From Annulohypoxylon bovei var. microspora (Eukaryota; Ascomycota; Sordariomycetes; Xylariales; Hypoxylaceae), in contig MU405422.1 in the NCBI GenBank assembly GCA_022836615.1, positions 1 through 40,210 of the forward strand: a stretch of 40,210 nt of DNA, given 5' to 3'. The position numbers and the translations under genes were made by a program. Positions 21,011 through 32,450 of the stretch are shown here, piece after piece (the first letter of the stretch is position 1; the number at the start of each line of letters is the position of its first letter). A model generated the notes under the pieces. It was not told the DNA's origin, did not search any database, and was given only the letters and a program-made list of their open reading frames with translations.

Positions 21011-23339
21011 TCCGCCGAGTTTTATTATTATTTATTATTCGCCTCATATGCACCTTGGGTGTAGGCATTCCGCATCGAATCCTTCTCTACATGGGATTAG
21101 ACCAATCAGCATAGCTGGTGGTCTCATTTCAAGTCGCAAAATCCCAAAATCACGATGATCTGTCCCGAAACAGATCCAGAGATAGCAGGGATCGGGTGTT
21201 CTTTCGTGGCGTGTTTGTGTAACTGTCTTACTTTTAGTCCTCGTTCTTGTCAGATATCAGATGACTAAGGTGGGGAGATTGTGGCGATCATCGGGCCGGT
21301 TCATCCGTAAAAGATCAGGCCCTTAGTTATAACCACGTAATCGTGAGATATTGCCCTTTCTAACGACAACAACAATAATTCAGTTGATCAACCCTTTTAT
21401 CATCAACCACAAATTACGTATCCAGTAATTCATCCCCACTTTCGTGTGACAGTTCTCTTGGAATATAATTATTATCGTCTATGGGATTTGTCGATGACCG
21501 AGGCTTGTGAAGATCAACCAAGTAGCACGAGAGACATACAGAGTACCCAGTGGGTGGTTTAGTGCATTATTTTTATTTTTATTGTAGTTCCATCGTACAA
21601 AACCACCTCACTGGCACCGTCTTTACTAGTCTAACTTAGGCATCTTGGTGGTCGAATACACGATGTTTCCTGTCTTACTTACATATGTTTCTATCCTATC
21701 ACCACCCCGCTAGCTATTCTGTATTCGTTCCGCTTACTTAGCAATGTTACCATACCTCCTTGAGTAGGTACATTGCGGAGGTTTGACGAGTCGCCGCTAT
21801 GGAGAACCGGGATAGTTAGTACCCAGGTAGTTTAGGTTAGAGGATATTAATAGAACTTATCCCTTCTTGGAGATCTCACCGATATCATCTGCATTAGACT
21901 TACATACATGCAGTATAGACTTATCACCCTATCGATCTTGACAAGCACAGATTTTCCCACATTATGCGATGGTTAGAAAACACAGGCAACGAAGAAATTA
22001 AGTCCATCGTTCGTAGGATTCGGATAGTAAACGTCAAACGTTTACCGCGTCGGCACGTGCTGACAGGGGACATCGTCCTTCTCATTAACACTCATCGTCG
22101 TCATTTACGCCTCTCACTCTCGCTTCATTGGTTAGACGAGGAGGGGGGACAAGAAGAGATATTCCGCCAACACAGCCACCCTAGCCGCAGGGCAACACCA
22201 GCGGAAGTTCTCCACATTCATAGGCCTTACTGCCTTATTAGTATCGTTTCTACGCCCCCAATCTGCACCATTGTGGCCCTAGGCATCCCGGAGACAAAAG
22301 TCTTTCATTTGAGCCCCCAAAGGCACTGACATCATCATCTTCATCATTGAAACCCGAGATATCAGCTTGTGCTTCTCATTTTCAAGAATAATAGTCGTCT
22401 ATAACACCCGGAATAGTTTTTATTATTATTACAGCCCTATTGGACTACCGCCAAGGGGACCCGGTCAGCCTAACCCTGCTAATCAAGCGAGCAGAGACAG
22501 GAAAAGGTCCGGGATTACATAGTAGTATGATCATAAGAGAGGCCTGAAGAAGCCAAGCAAGCCTGACCAACCAGGTCGATCCAGCTTCAGCTCCAGGTAC
22601 CAGCAGTAATAAAAATTGGATCCTACCAACCATCACCCATCCCAAGCAACCCATCGCAACCCCCCGTCATATCCGCTGCCGTCCACTGTCTAGCTCATCC
22701 CAGCCTTTTCAGGCATCCTAGCAATTTCAATTCCAGATTCCGCCTCTTCGTCCGGAACGCGAACACGTCGTCTCTCACCGTCGCTCGTGCTCCAACTCCA
22801 CTTCTTCAACTTCACCACACCCAATATCACCACCATCTATCTCCCACCTTTTCCGCTACGAGTTCCGAATTGTTCACGGTAGTCGTTCCTCTCTGGGGCT
22901 AGCTGCATTATTGGCTAATGAGGTACTTTCTGACCTTCCTTCGCGTCTTCAGCCCGGTCCAGTTTCGTCTACGTCCGAGACAAGCTTTTCTTCCCCTACA
23001 TAAATTCTCATTTTAAAGCGTTCGCGACAAGGAGCCTCTACCTGTTTTTTCGTCGATTGTACATATAAAACAGCACCTATCAGCAAGAACCAGCCTAGTT
23101 GGGAACCATTCTCCAGCGCTCCGCTCTTAGTGGAAGGAGGTTCCAAACGTAAGCCGGTCAAAAAAAGGCCGGCAATATTGCAGCAGGCACTTCATCAGCA
23201 CTCGAATCAAGTGCAAGAAAACATAATGTCGCGCATTTAAATTGCTAATAGTGGATTTGAACGTATGCGCCGAAGTGACATCGTCGGGGATTACCAGCTT
23301 TAAACCCTTACCTGTCCAATTGACCGTCCACGTCAGACT
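21011..23339. other. 2.3-kb intergenic region and long 5' region of the 1503-aa gene
   Basis: No convincing gene. The plus-strand frame 21964-22329 (ATG, 121 aa) is rich in Arg/His with no domain pattern and is probably chance. From about 22680 to 23330 the DNA becomes pyrimidine- and CT-rich, typical of fungal promoters and 5' UTRs, which suits the gene starting at 23340. Confidence 0.5.
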
Positions 23340-26300
23340 ATGACAGTTCTCATGGCTGCTGACAGGACAAACACGTCTGTTTTCGGTGGTCCTCAACCGT
23401 ATGAAAACAAACCCAGCTCCGGCTTCACACCTTTGCCGCCCATTCGCAGAACTTCCACTATCGACTTGCTATCAAGGACGAAGCTCAGTACTGATGAAGA
23501 CGACAGGGTTCCGTCTCCAGTTGGGTCTTCAGATAATGACGTGCCCCCAGTGCCTCCCATAAAAGAGGACATGAACTACCAAAACGGCAATGGGCATATA
23601 CCTGGTCAGGGTCAGGTTAACCAGGCCATCGCCTATCAAAATCAGCCTCAAAACTTCACCCAACCGCCACAACAACAGTCCGCTTTTGCCAACGGCCAGC
23701 CCCAAATTCCTAATGGATATGCGGCCGGCAGAGGCGCCCCTCAGCCTAATGAATTTTCGCAGCAAATGTTTATGGGACGCGGAGGACCTGTAGGGCCGCA
23801 TCATCAATTCCCTGGTCAACCGGGCGCACCACCTATGCAGAACCAAAGCCAGCCCTTCATGTCGCAAATGGCCGGCAACCCAGTTCAAAAATTTCCTCCT
23901 GGCGGTCCGTGGAAACTAGAGGAGTCCCACCTCACAGAACCTCTGATCCAGCACAAACCTCGCCCGGGCGCAAACAGCCCATCGCAGCAGCAGCAACCAA
24001 ACTACTATGCGGCATATGACAAGGAAACTGAAGATCCATTGCCGTCGGCGAAGGGGCAAAGTACGTCCGGACCACGGCCGAGGAATAACAGTAATAGCAT
24101 ACCCCCGATTTCTGCGGAGCGGTTTCGTGGGCGCGGCATCTTCGTTCCTCACGGACACGACCAAGCTCAAGCCGTGCCTCCGCATCAACCCGGGCATCCT
24201 CTCTTCCGGGGCGGACCTAATGATATAGGAAACCAGGGTGGAAGAGGGCCGAATGATGCCGGTCCTAGTAAGGACATGGACGGTAAGTTAACCTAAGCTA
24301 AGACTGGCCCCTATATCTAATATCACTTTCGATTAGTTCGTGTTGATGAGGTATCGGTCTCGAGTACTAATAGCGAGGAAAGGCCTAAGGATGGTAGACG
24401 AGGTTCGGGATTCTTTAGTCTACCTACCCGTCGCAACACGGGGGAACAAGGGTCCGACCAAAGTGCGCCTGGAAAAGAGAAGAGCTCATTCTTCGGCGGA
24501 GGGGCTAACCATAACAAATTTCAGCCGAAGCAGAAGTCTAATCTCGGTATGCCTAGGACTTCTACATTTGAGCATGACGATAACCCGGAGCATGTATCGA
24601 TGAAGAAGCGGCTATCCGAGCTCACGGGGATGATTAAAGGAGTTGGAAACGCGAAAGATGGAGCAAAGGATGATCAGCCCGCTAAGCCGAGCACCGCGTA
24701 TCCTTCTTCGAGACCTTCGATGCAAGGTTCGATGCGGACTCAGACGGGACAAATGCAGCCAAGTCCACTAGGAGGCCCTCCGCTTGGGATAGCACGAAGC
24801 AGTACTGGTGGAATGCGGCCTCCGGAAACTCAGCAGCTTCAAGGCGAGGACGAACGTGAGAAGAATTCTATTGGCGGATTCTTGGGCGGATTTTTCAATA
24901 AGCAAGGATCCAAACCCCCGGAGTCGAAACAACAGAACCAGCAGACACCACCACAGGTTCAACGACCGCCACAGCAGTTTCCTATGCAACCTGGCCGGTT
25001 TGGGCCGGGTCAGATGCCACCCCCTGGACAACAGTTTGGTCCGCACCCGATGTATGCCGGCCAGCAACCTCCTATGCAGGAAGGCATACCGGGACAGCAG
25101 GGCATGCGACAGCCTATGGCACCGGGTCAACCGAATGTAACATCGCCTCTCTCGCCTCAGTTTCTCGGAACAGCGCAAAGAGTGCCGATGCGGAGACCTT
25201 CAGAAATAACTGTCGCTTCTCAGAATCAACCAGCCGGGGCGTCAATGTCTCCTAGCCAGCGATCACAGTTCGGGTATCAGCAAGGTCCACAAGTTAATAT
25301 CCGACCAGCTACCGCGCAAGACGTCGAAGGTAGAAATATAGGCCAACCTTTTGGAGGAGACGACGTTTTTTCGGCGCCTAGCTCACTCCCAAGGGACTCG
25401 CCACACCGCTCACGTCCGTCGTCTCCGGATGTTAGTGGATCACCGCTCGCAGCCCGAATCACGCCTAACAGAAAACCCGTCGGGTCCGGTTTCTCGAGGC
25501 AAGACGGAGGATCGCCTACCTCTTCTCCTCACGCTAAGCAGCCGGCGAAATTTAACGACCCATCTCAGCCTGATCATACCGAGGACGAAGAAAGATTATC
25601 TGGTAGTCAGCTCCCATCTGGTCAGCAAAGCCCTACCCTTGGTAAGTTAGGTCACGTGCGCCAGACGTCTCTTCCATCCCCGGGACGCCCCCTTATTACA
25701 TCTCAGCCTATTGCGGGAGGCCCGCCACTCTCCCCTCACGGGCCGATATCTCCTTCGCGGGACCGACATTTTCAGGGCCAACCGAATGAAGGTCCTCAGA
25801 GGCAACGCGGCATGTCACAGCCGGGTCAGGGGCCGGTCGGTTACGTTTCTTCTCCGTCCGGGTTCAGCCCTCAACATAACCCGGGCCAGATCCCCCCAGG
25901 CTGGGGCCCTAACTATTCCTTCGCTAACCAGCAACGTCCAGGCCAACCCCACCCCAACGCGCAGGGGGTACCGAGGTTCTTCGGGACTCCCGCCCTGCCT
26001 CCGGATCAGCAGAAGACTATAAACAAGTTCTTCGGAACCGAACTTAAGGAGAAGAACTTTCCGACTCAGTCGCTCAAAGAGTCGAAGGAGAAGAGCGCGG
26101 CGGCGAAGTTCCTCAGCACGTTTAAGCGCTCCAGCAAGCAGTCGGATTCCGGCCAGTCGCCGAAGCCCGAGAAGGCTCAGCACCAGAAGCCGCCGCCTGG
26201 CCATCACACTCCGCCGTCTATGGCGCGTCCGCAACAGCCCGGCCAGCCCATGACGCAGCAGCAGCAGACGATGATGAAGGCAGCGCAGATTATGGGACCG

Positions 26301-27905
26301 TCGCTGGCAAGTCCCTTAGGCCCGATGCCGCCTGGTCAGGGTCGCGGGGCCTCCGCACAGCAAGGGCCGTCGAATTACGGTCCGATGAACCCGCCGATGA
26401 TGTCGGGAGCTGGGCGGGGTATGCCACCACCTCAGGCGCAGGCAGGTCGTGGTCAGGATCCTCATGTGGGAGGGTTGAAACCTCAGTTGGCCCAGCAGCG
26501 CCGGAAGTCTGCACAAGACTTGGAACCTCAATATGACCAGGTTCCTATTCCCCGCGGTTACGAGGCTGTCCACGGATACGGCAACGCAGGTATGATAGCC
26601 ACTTCGCCGTACAATGTCGGACGTCCCAGCCCGCCGCCTGCGTCGCATCAACAGTTCCAGTCCTTCGGGCCGCAAGGCGCTGCGCAACAGCAACAATGGG
26701 ACCAGCGAGCTGCATCGGCCCAGGGTCAGAATCCCGGACAACTACAGCCGGGCCAATCGCCGTCTATTAAGCGACAAGACGGCTCCGAATCGAGCACCCC
26801 GACACCGTCCGAGCAAGGCACGTTCTTGGACATGGCGCCAACGCCGCCTTCCCGCCCGTCCCAAGACGAGTTCCGCTACGACCGCGCGGCACCTCCCCCC
26901 GTCCCCGCGCAATTCCTGCGCCAGCAGCCGCAAAACGGGCCGCAGCCGCAACCGCAGAAACCCCAGCCCGAAATCCAAACCCCGAGCAGCTCGAACTGGG
27001 GCAGCGCCCCCGACAGCGCGCGCAGCGGGCCGCGGAAGCAGGACGCCGCCATCCTGGGCGCGGGCGGTCCCCCGCAGCCGGACCCGAACGTCTCGCCGCC
27101 TCACGACGGCGACGACGGCGGCGCGCGCCCGCAGCACCAGCACATCGCCACGGCGATGAGCCCCCTGCACCCGCCCACGGTGCAGCCGGGCGTGCCGCAG
27201 AACGGCCCTCACCTACCCGGCGCCCAGCGCGGCTTCTCGCCGACGAGCGCGCCGGCGCACGCCCCGAGCCCGCCGAACCGCGCGCCGCACGAGCCCGAGC
27301 CCGAGCCCCAGCCCGCGCGCCTCCTCAGCAAGATGGCGGCCGTCGAGCCCCCCCCGCGCAACCCCAACCCCAACCCCGCCTCGCTGAGCCCCGACATCGC
27401 CGCCCTGCGCGCGGCCAGCGTGAGCCCCGAGCCGCCTGGCCCCAGACAGCCGTTCCACCAGGTGTCGAGCGCGAGCCTGAATATCAACGTCGAGAGGGCG
27501 AACGAGGTCAGCAGGGTGAACGACGAGGACTTGTACGATGCGACGCCGCGCGTGCACAGCGCGCAGGGGCAGGTGTACGGGCCGACGCAGGGCCAGGACG
27601 AGAACACGAAGTACGCGGGCTCGGAGCGCAGCCGGTCGACGGTCAACGGGGCGATCGGCGTGGGGCTCGGCGTCAGTCTGGCGGCGGACGCGGCGGGCAG
27701 CCAGCGGGGCTCGGACGACTCGTCGTTCTCGGAGAAGCAGGTGTCGAGCAACATGGACTCGGAGGAGAAGATCCTGGTGGAGCAGCCGGTGGAGCTGGCC
27801 GCCGTCAACGACGACGACGACGGCATCCCCGTCATGAGCGCCACCTCGTACCCCGGCCAGGAGTGGAACCCGTATGGCGCTGGGGAGTTCGGCGATTGGG
27901 AGTAG
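23340..27905 (+). CDS. Pro/Gln-rich disordered protein, 1503 aa, function unknown
   Basis: Two exons, 23340-24282 and 24337-27905, with a 54-nt intron and matching phases. The protein is dominated by Pro, Gln, Ser and Gly, with short poly-Q runs and no membrane segment. Islands of higher order are SGFTPLPPIRRTSTIDLLSR near the start, GFFSLPTRRN after the intron, FFNKQGSKPPE, a Lys-rich stretch ending FFGTELKEKNFPTQSL...AAKFLSTFKRSSKQ near residue 890, and an acidic C-terminus with ATSYPGQEWNPYG...FGDWE. These islands probably carry binding sites on a scaffold or regulator; I cannot name the family. A second ATG four codons in is an alternative start. From about 26850 the codons become extremely GC-rich, unlike the 5' two thirds. 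The large antisense frames over this part are shadows of that bias. Confidence 0.88.
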
Positions 27906-28344
27906 GGCTACGAATGAGAAAGCGAGCAAGCACGGTGTCTAATGATGGGATTTTGTTTGATGGGCATGATATGAAGACGACGATGGAGGATTTGGGATTT
28001 GGGAGAAGCAAGCACATTTAGCATATTTCACTTGGGCGATGATCTAGGTTGGAGGTTGGAGATTTGATTTGACATCTGACATCTAATCCGTTACATCTAT
28101 TTTCTTATTGGTTTCGACGCTTCAACGTTGAATATATCGGCGGAGCAGAGCGGTACATCTTGGTATAGGTAACTCTTCGCTTTTGCTGTTGTTTCTTCTG
28201 TTCTGTTAGGTACTTTACTTACATACCCCGGTGGAAGTTGTTTATTTTATCTGTTTACCGATTATGAGGTGGGATGATATGAGATAGGATTGCTTTATTG
28301 AAGTATTGAAAAGTTGCTGGTTAGGTACTGTGTTGAGTATGAAT
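27906..28344. other. 3' flank of the 1503-aa gene
   Basis: 3' UTR-like sequence leading to the retroelement. No gene was seen. The last five bases before the element (28345-28349, ATTAT) are its left target duplication. Confidence 0.55.
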
Positions 28345-28349
28345 ATTAT

Positions 28350-28551
28350 TGAAGGCAATAGGTCACGTAGCGTTTGCGTGTAATACCGTGTGATGTATTA
28401 CGATCTTGTGTGTTGTGTCTGTGTTATATAAAACGTACAAACTGCCTATTTCCAAACCCATGCCAAGTGTAGCCTTATATGGCATAAGCCACACAAAGCC
28501 ATACAAAGCCACAAAGCGCCCTTTGCCAGTAAATCCCTTTTATTACTAACA
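28350..28551 (-). repeat. Left LTR of the older element, hardly mutated
   Basis: Starts TGAAGGCAATAGG and ends ACTAACA, the reverse complement of the TGTTGGCAG...CCTATTGCTTTCA LTR of the nested copy. Unlike its partner LTR at 29825-29963, it keeps most of its C and G. Confidence 0.9.
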
Positions 28552-29824
28552 CGCTTTCCTGGCGCCAGTGCCATTTAAACGCCATTTAAAAAACATTATT
28601 TTTAACCTTGTTATCGCCTTTTATAACTTTGTTTTAACCTTTTTCAACCTTATTTAACCTTTTTTAACCTTTAATTATTATTATATACATCGTAAAAATT
28701 TTATTATTATTTACACTTTTATTTACTTTTAAGGTTTAATTAATTAATTATCGTAATAAATTATAATATATTTTAATTTATTTAACGTTTTTATATACGA
28801 TTTTATAAATAATTAATTAATTTTTATTATTTAATAACACTTTTTATATTTTAACATTTAAAAAATTATTTACATTAATTTAAAAATATTTATTAATTTA
28901 TTAATTTCGTATATTTCGTTAAATTTATTATTATTAAAATAATTATAATAAATATAATTTAATTTTTTATATTTTTAATATTTTTTACCATTTTAATCCG
29001 CGGTATAATTATCATTTTTATTAAATATTTTATTAATATAATTATAAAACTTTAAAATAAAATTATTTTTCATTATTTATATTATAATTATAAATATTTT
29101 TAATAAAATATATTACCGCGTAATTTAATTTTTAATTTTATTTTTAATATTATAAATAAAATATATTTTTAATTACGCATTAAAAATTTTATTCCTTATA
29201 TTATTATTTTATAAAATAAAATATATAAAAATTATAACATACGTAATAAAATTATTATTATTATATTTAATTTCCTTAAATTTTTTTTATAATAATATTT
29301 TTTATTAATTTTCGTATATTTAATAATTCATATAAAATTAAATAATTATAATAATATTTTATTTTAAATTTATTATTAATTTTAATAAATTTTTATAAAC
29401 GTTATTATAAATAATATTAATTATTTTTAAATTATTTATTAAAATAATATTATTTATTTTTTTAATATAATTAATTAATTTTAATATTATATTTAATATT
29501 TTTAATTATATAAAAAAGTTTTTAAAATTTATTAAACGAAACTTTTTAAATAATTTTCATTTAAATTATTTTTATTATAAATTTATATTATTCGTTAATA
29601 AAAATAAAAATAATAATATTATATTATTAAAATTTTTAATTTATTTTTATTTAATTATTAATTTTTTTAAAGCTTTTTTTAATTTATTAACTTAAATTTT
29701 TAATAATATTATATTATTAAATTTTAATTTTAATATTATTATAATTTTTTTTTTAAATTAAAAAACTTAAAAATTATAATTTAATTTTTTAAATAAATAT
29801 TTAAAATAAAAAAAATTATTATTA
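28552..29824. other. AT-saturated block produced by RIP
   Basis: About 1.3 kb of almost pure A+T, with only a few G or C per 60 bases in the middle, by eye. Many of the surviving C and G lie in CpG (ACG, TCG, CCGCGG). Aligning the first 150 bases with the reverse complement of 31290-31440 shows the changes to be C-to-T and G-to-A transitions, the RIP pattern. It has no coding capacity. Confidence 0.9.
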
Positions 29825-29963
29825 TAAAAGTAATAAATTATATAACGTTTATATATAATACCGTGTAATATATTATAATTTTATATGTTATGTTTATATT
29901 ATATAAAACGTATAAATTATTTATTTTTAAATTTATATTAAATATAATTTTATATAATATAAG
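29825..29963 (-). repeat. Right LTR of the older element, first piece (RIP-mutated)
   Basis: Matches the left LTR base for base except for many G-to-A and C-to-T changes (for example CCGTGTGATG has become CCGTGTAATA). It is interrupted at 29963 by the nested element and continues at 31643-31705. Confidence 0.88.
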
Positions 29964-30153
29964 TGTTGGCAGTAAAAGGGATTTACTAGCAAAGGGAGCT
30001 TTGTGGCTTTGTGTGGCTTTGTGTGGCTTGTGCCATATAAGGCTACACTTGGCATGGGTTTAGAAACAGGACTTTTGTAACGTTTACACAACCACAAGAT
30101 CGTAATACATCACACGATATTACAACACAACGCATCGTAACCTATTGCTTTCA
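29964..30153 (+). repeat. 5' LTR of the nested element
   Basis: 190 bp, begins TGTTGGCAGTAAAAGGG and ends CCTATTGCTTTCA. It contains tandem copies of GGCTTTGTGT and a TATA-like box, so it can serve as promoter. Confidence 0.9.
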
Positions 30154-30249
30154 TGGTAGCACCTCCTCCGTTTTAAATATTTATTCGAGGGATTAGGTTA
30201 CGGTTTTCAGGCCTTTTAGCTTGGGGGGGGAATTGTGATAACATTGGGA

Positions 30250-31045
30250 TTAAAATTTGGTGATGTAGCATCGTTGAAAGCTTAGGTTAACAAGTTGGAG
30301 AAAGCCTTAAAGGAGTTAACGGTTAAGTAAGAGCAAGCTGAAAACCCTGACGATACGACGTCATCACCCTCACCCTCATCAGCAAACAACACGAACCTGC
30401 GATAAAAACGATTCGAGTAAAAGCTACCCAAAGAACTTCGTTTAACAGATCCTGAAAACTTTCTTATGTAGTTAGAGATATTAAATATAACATTAAGATT
30501 AATTGATTACATCGAGAGGATAAGTAATATTACTTCGATAGATAACTTAAAGATAGTCAATATCATCTGCAACAACGTCTGCGAGGACCCGTTGAGGTTG
30601 GTAACAGGCTTGAAGCAAGGCACTGTCATAGTCACCCAGTTCCGTACAAACTATCAGGCACGCGGAGATCAACAAAAGATGTCACTGTGGGAGGAGTTCG
30701 AGGAGATCAAGTACAACGGTGATGATCCTGTCACGTACGTCACAACCTTCACATATCTCGTCTCACGAAACAGCAATATAGGGAATAAAATCTCCGATGC
30801 ACAATTGAGAGCACGTTTTATCCGCAACGCTAAAAATAAAGCCAAGGATTAGACTACGCAGCAGCATACTTTACTAAAGGTATCCACAATCACAATACAA
30901 ATGATAAAGGATAACTTCATTTCAGAATTTCGCAGCCGTATTAGCAAGGCATCTAACAAAGGTAACAGTCACGCTACTAGGGATTAAGACGGCAAGAAGT
31001 ACTAGAAATATAGGAAGCCGGGCCACATTCGCCGTGACTGCCCTA
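30250..31045 (+). pseudogene. gag remnant of the nested element (Copia-like)
   Basis: The plus-strand translation reads LRLTDPENFLM, a stop where TGG is expected, then LEILNITLRLIDYIERIS. Further on comes an open stretch 30592-30852 (LWEEFEEIKYNGDDPVTYV and so on), which resembles the UBN2-type gag of Ty1/Copia elements. Near 30997-31041 lies a zinc knuckle CX2CX4HX4C in which the first two cysteine codons read TAC and TAT and the intervening Trp codon reads TAG; all three are G-to-A changes as RIP produces. It is therefore no longer functional. Confidence 0.8.
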
Positions 31046-31310
31046 GCAATAGTAAACCTAGCAAAATACACAAAATTAACGAATCGGCAGGCACCTTTAA
31101 ACCAATGCAGGTAATCTTCTAAGCGTTAAAGTATGAAAAACGTTACCGAGCAACAAGGACTAACTGATTATTTGCGGGATCGTGTGTAGGGGCGTTAAAT
31201 AAATCAAGATATGCTGTGGTTTATCACAATAGTTAGCCAACTAAACCTTAGGAATAGATAAGAATATAAGCAGTAATGAGATCCTTACAATGCACATGGC
31301 AGTAGCTAGG

Positions 31311-31390
31311 GGCTGAAAGAGGCCAAACAGGGCTGAAAAAGGCCAAACAGGGCTGAAAAAGGCCAAAACAGGGCTGTAAAAGGCGATAGT
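31311..31390 (+). repeat. 20-21-bp tandem repeats inside the nested element
   Basis: Three close copies of GGCTGAAAAAGGCCAAACAG (31311-31330, 31331-31350, 31351-31371) and a degenerate fourth, just upstream of the 3' LTR. The RIP-mutated counterpart is visible in reverse at about 28630-28680 of the older copy, so the array belongs to the element family. Confidence 0.85.
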
Positions 31391-31447
31391 AGGGTTGAAA
31401 ATAGTATTTTTGGATGGCGTTTAGATGGCACTGGCGCCAGGAGAGCG

Positions 31448-31637
31448 TATTGGCAGTAAAAGGGATTTACTGGCAAAAGGAGCTTTATGGCTTTGTATGG
31501 CTTTGTATGGCTTATGCTATATAAGGCTACATTTGGCATGGGTTTAGAAACAGGACTTTTATAACGTTTACACAACCACAAGATCGTAATACATCACACG
31601 GTATTACAGCACAACGCATCGTGACCTATTGCCTTCA
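31448..31637 (+). repeat. 3' LTR of the nested element
   Basis: 190 bp, same length as the 5' LTR, with scattered transitions, including the terminal TG changed to TA. Confidence 0.9.
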
Positions 31638-31642
31638 ATAAG

Positions 31643-31705
31643 TTATATAAAACCACATAAAGCCATAAAACGCTTTTTATTAATAAATCCTTTTTATTAT
31701 TAATA
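31643..31705 (-). repeat. Right LTR of the older element, second piece
   Basis: Continues the LTR interrupted at 29963: AAAGCCATAAAACGC and TTTTTATTATTAATA match AAAGCCACAAAGCGC and CTTTTATTACTAACA of the left LTR after RIP-type changes. The right target duplication ATTAT follows at 31706-31710. Confidence 0.87.
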
Positions 31706-31710
31706 ATTAT

Positions 31711-32450
31711 ATATAATTATTATAAATAAATGTTATGTAAATAAATGTTCATAATGTATAAATATTAAAATCCATTGCCGGGATTGGTTTACATCACAAA
31801 TCGTGCCAAGCCACATGTAATAATTATGTTAGCCACACGAGACAATATCGATTGAAGTAAGTGATTGGCGAGTGGAAGCTAACCCTTAAGAGTTGAAAGT
31901 ACCCCAGTACTTTTACGTGCAGGGATGTACGCAATAGAAGATAAGGCACAGCCACACGGTAACGTCGCGGCCCCTGCAATTTGAATAACAAACAACTTGG
32001 CCTCAGGAGTTTTAAGGCTGAGTTCAATTTTAACATTACAACATTACAACATTGAACATGGAAGTGAAAAGATAAGACACTTCAAAACAATTTAGATCAT
32101 TTTGTTTAACAGCCTATCGATCACCATATTACCCTAATAAGTCGAGACCAACCCTGTAAAATATTTATCAACCGTCGCCGTCTAGAACTCTTCCACTCCG
32201 TCAACAATCCAATTATCCGGTTTTCCCGAACTCATCGCTTTCGGCGTCACTAAGTACCATCTTACATACCTGGCTAGATACATACGTCTACCGTCTAGTA
32301 CCGAATTTACCACGAGACGAGTGTCCTAATTTGAATTCTCTCAACCTACGCGCCGATCACTACGAATAAGAGAGCCTACTCGCTCGACCGGCTCAACCAC
32401 GATATAGACAAGAATAGACCATTTCCAGCCATCCCGGCAAACTCGTCAGG
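31711..32450. other. Intergenic DNA and promoter of the syntaxin gene
   Basis: AT-rich near the retroelement, then CT-rich sequence typical of fungal promoters before the ATG at 32451. No gene was recognised. Confidence 0.55.

Larger units (their letters stand above)
29964..31637 (+). mobile_element. Younger nested LTR element, 1674 bp, non-autonomous
   Basis: Bounded by the 5-bp duplication ATAAG (29959-29963 and 31638-31642). It has two 190-bp LTRs at 29964-30153 and 31448-31637 (TG..CA ends; the second has TA in place of TG). Between them lie 1.3 kb with a decayed gag and no reverse transcriptase, integrase or protease. A TGGTAGC-type primer-binding candidate follows the left LTR. The LTR carries a TATAAGGC box. 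It inserted into the right LTR of the older copy in opposite orientation. An autonomous relative elsewhere in the genome must have supplied the enzymes. Confidence 0.92.
28350..31705 (-). mobile_element. Older, inverted, RIP-destroyed LTR element (host of the nested copy)
   Basis: Flanked by the 5-bp duplication ATTAT (28345-28349 and 31706-31710). Its left LTR is 28350-28551 (202 bp). Its right LTR is split by a later insertion into 29825-29963 and 31643-31705, which together are again exactly 202 bp. Both LTRs are reverse complements of the LTRs of the nested element, so this copy points left. Without the insertion it is 1677 bp, practically the size of the nested copy. The interior matches the nested copy's 3' part in reverse (for example the GGCGCCAG site next to the LTR) but is changed almost completely to A and T. 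No open frame remains. Confidence 0.9.

Noticed and set aside
21964..22329. 121-aa plus-strand frame with ATG
   Set aside because: Biased Arg/His/Leu composition, no motif, and position in the promoter side of a large gene; judged to be chance.
22414..22618. Weak inverted repeat of TAGTTTTTATTATTATTAC type
   Set aside because: Only about a dozen AT-rich bases match and no target duplication is seen, so a MITE cannot be supported.
26316..27929. Long antisense frames over the end of the 1503-aa gene
   Set aside because: Arg-rich or Ala/Gly-rich translations that arise because extremely GC-rich codons remove stops from the other frames; the plus-strand frame is continuous with the rest of the gene.
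30592..30852. 86-aa open frame considered as a host gene
   Set aside because: It lies between two LTRs, reads like gag, and is bounded by RIP-type stops, so it is part of the retroelement.
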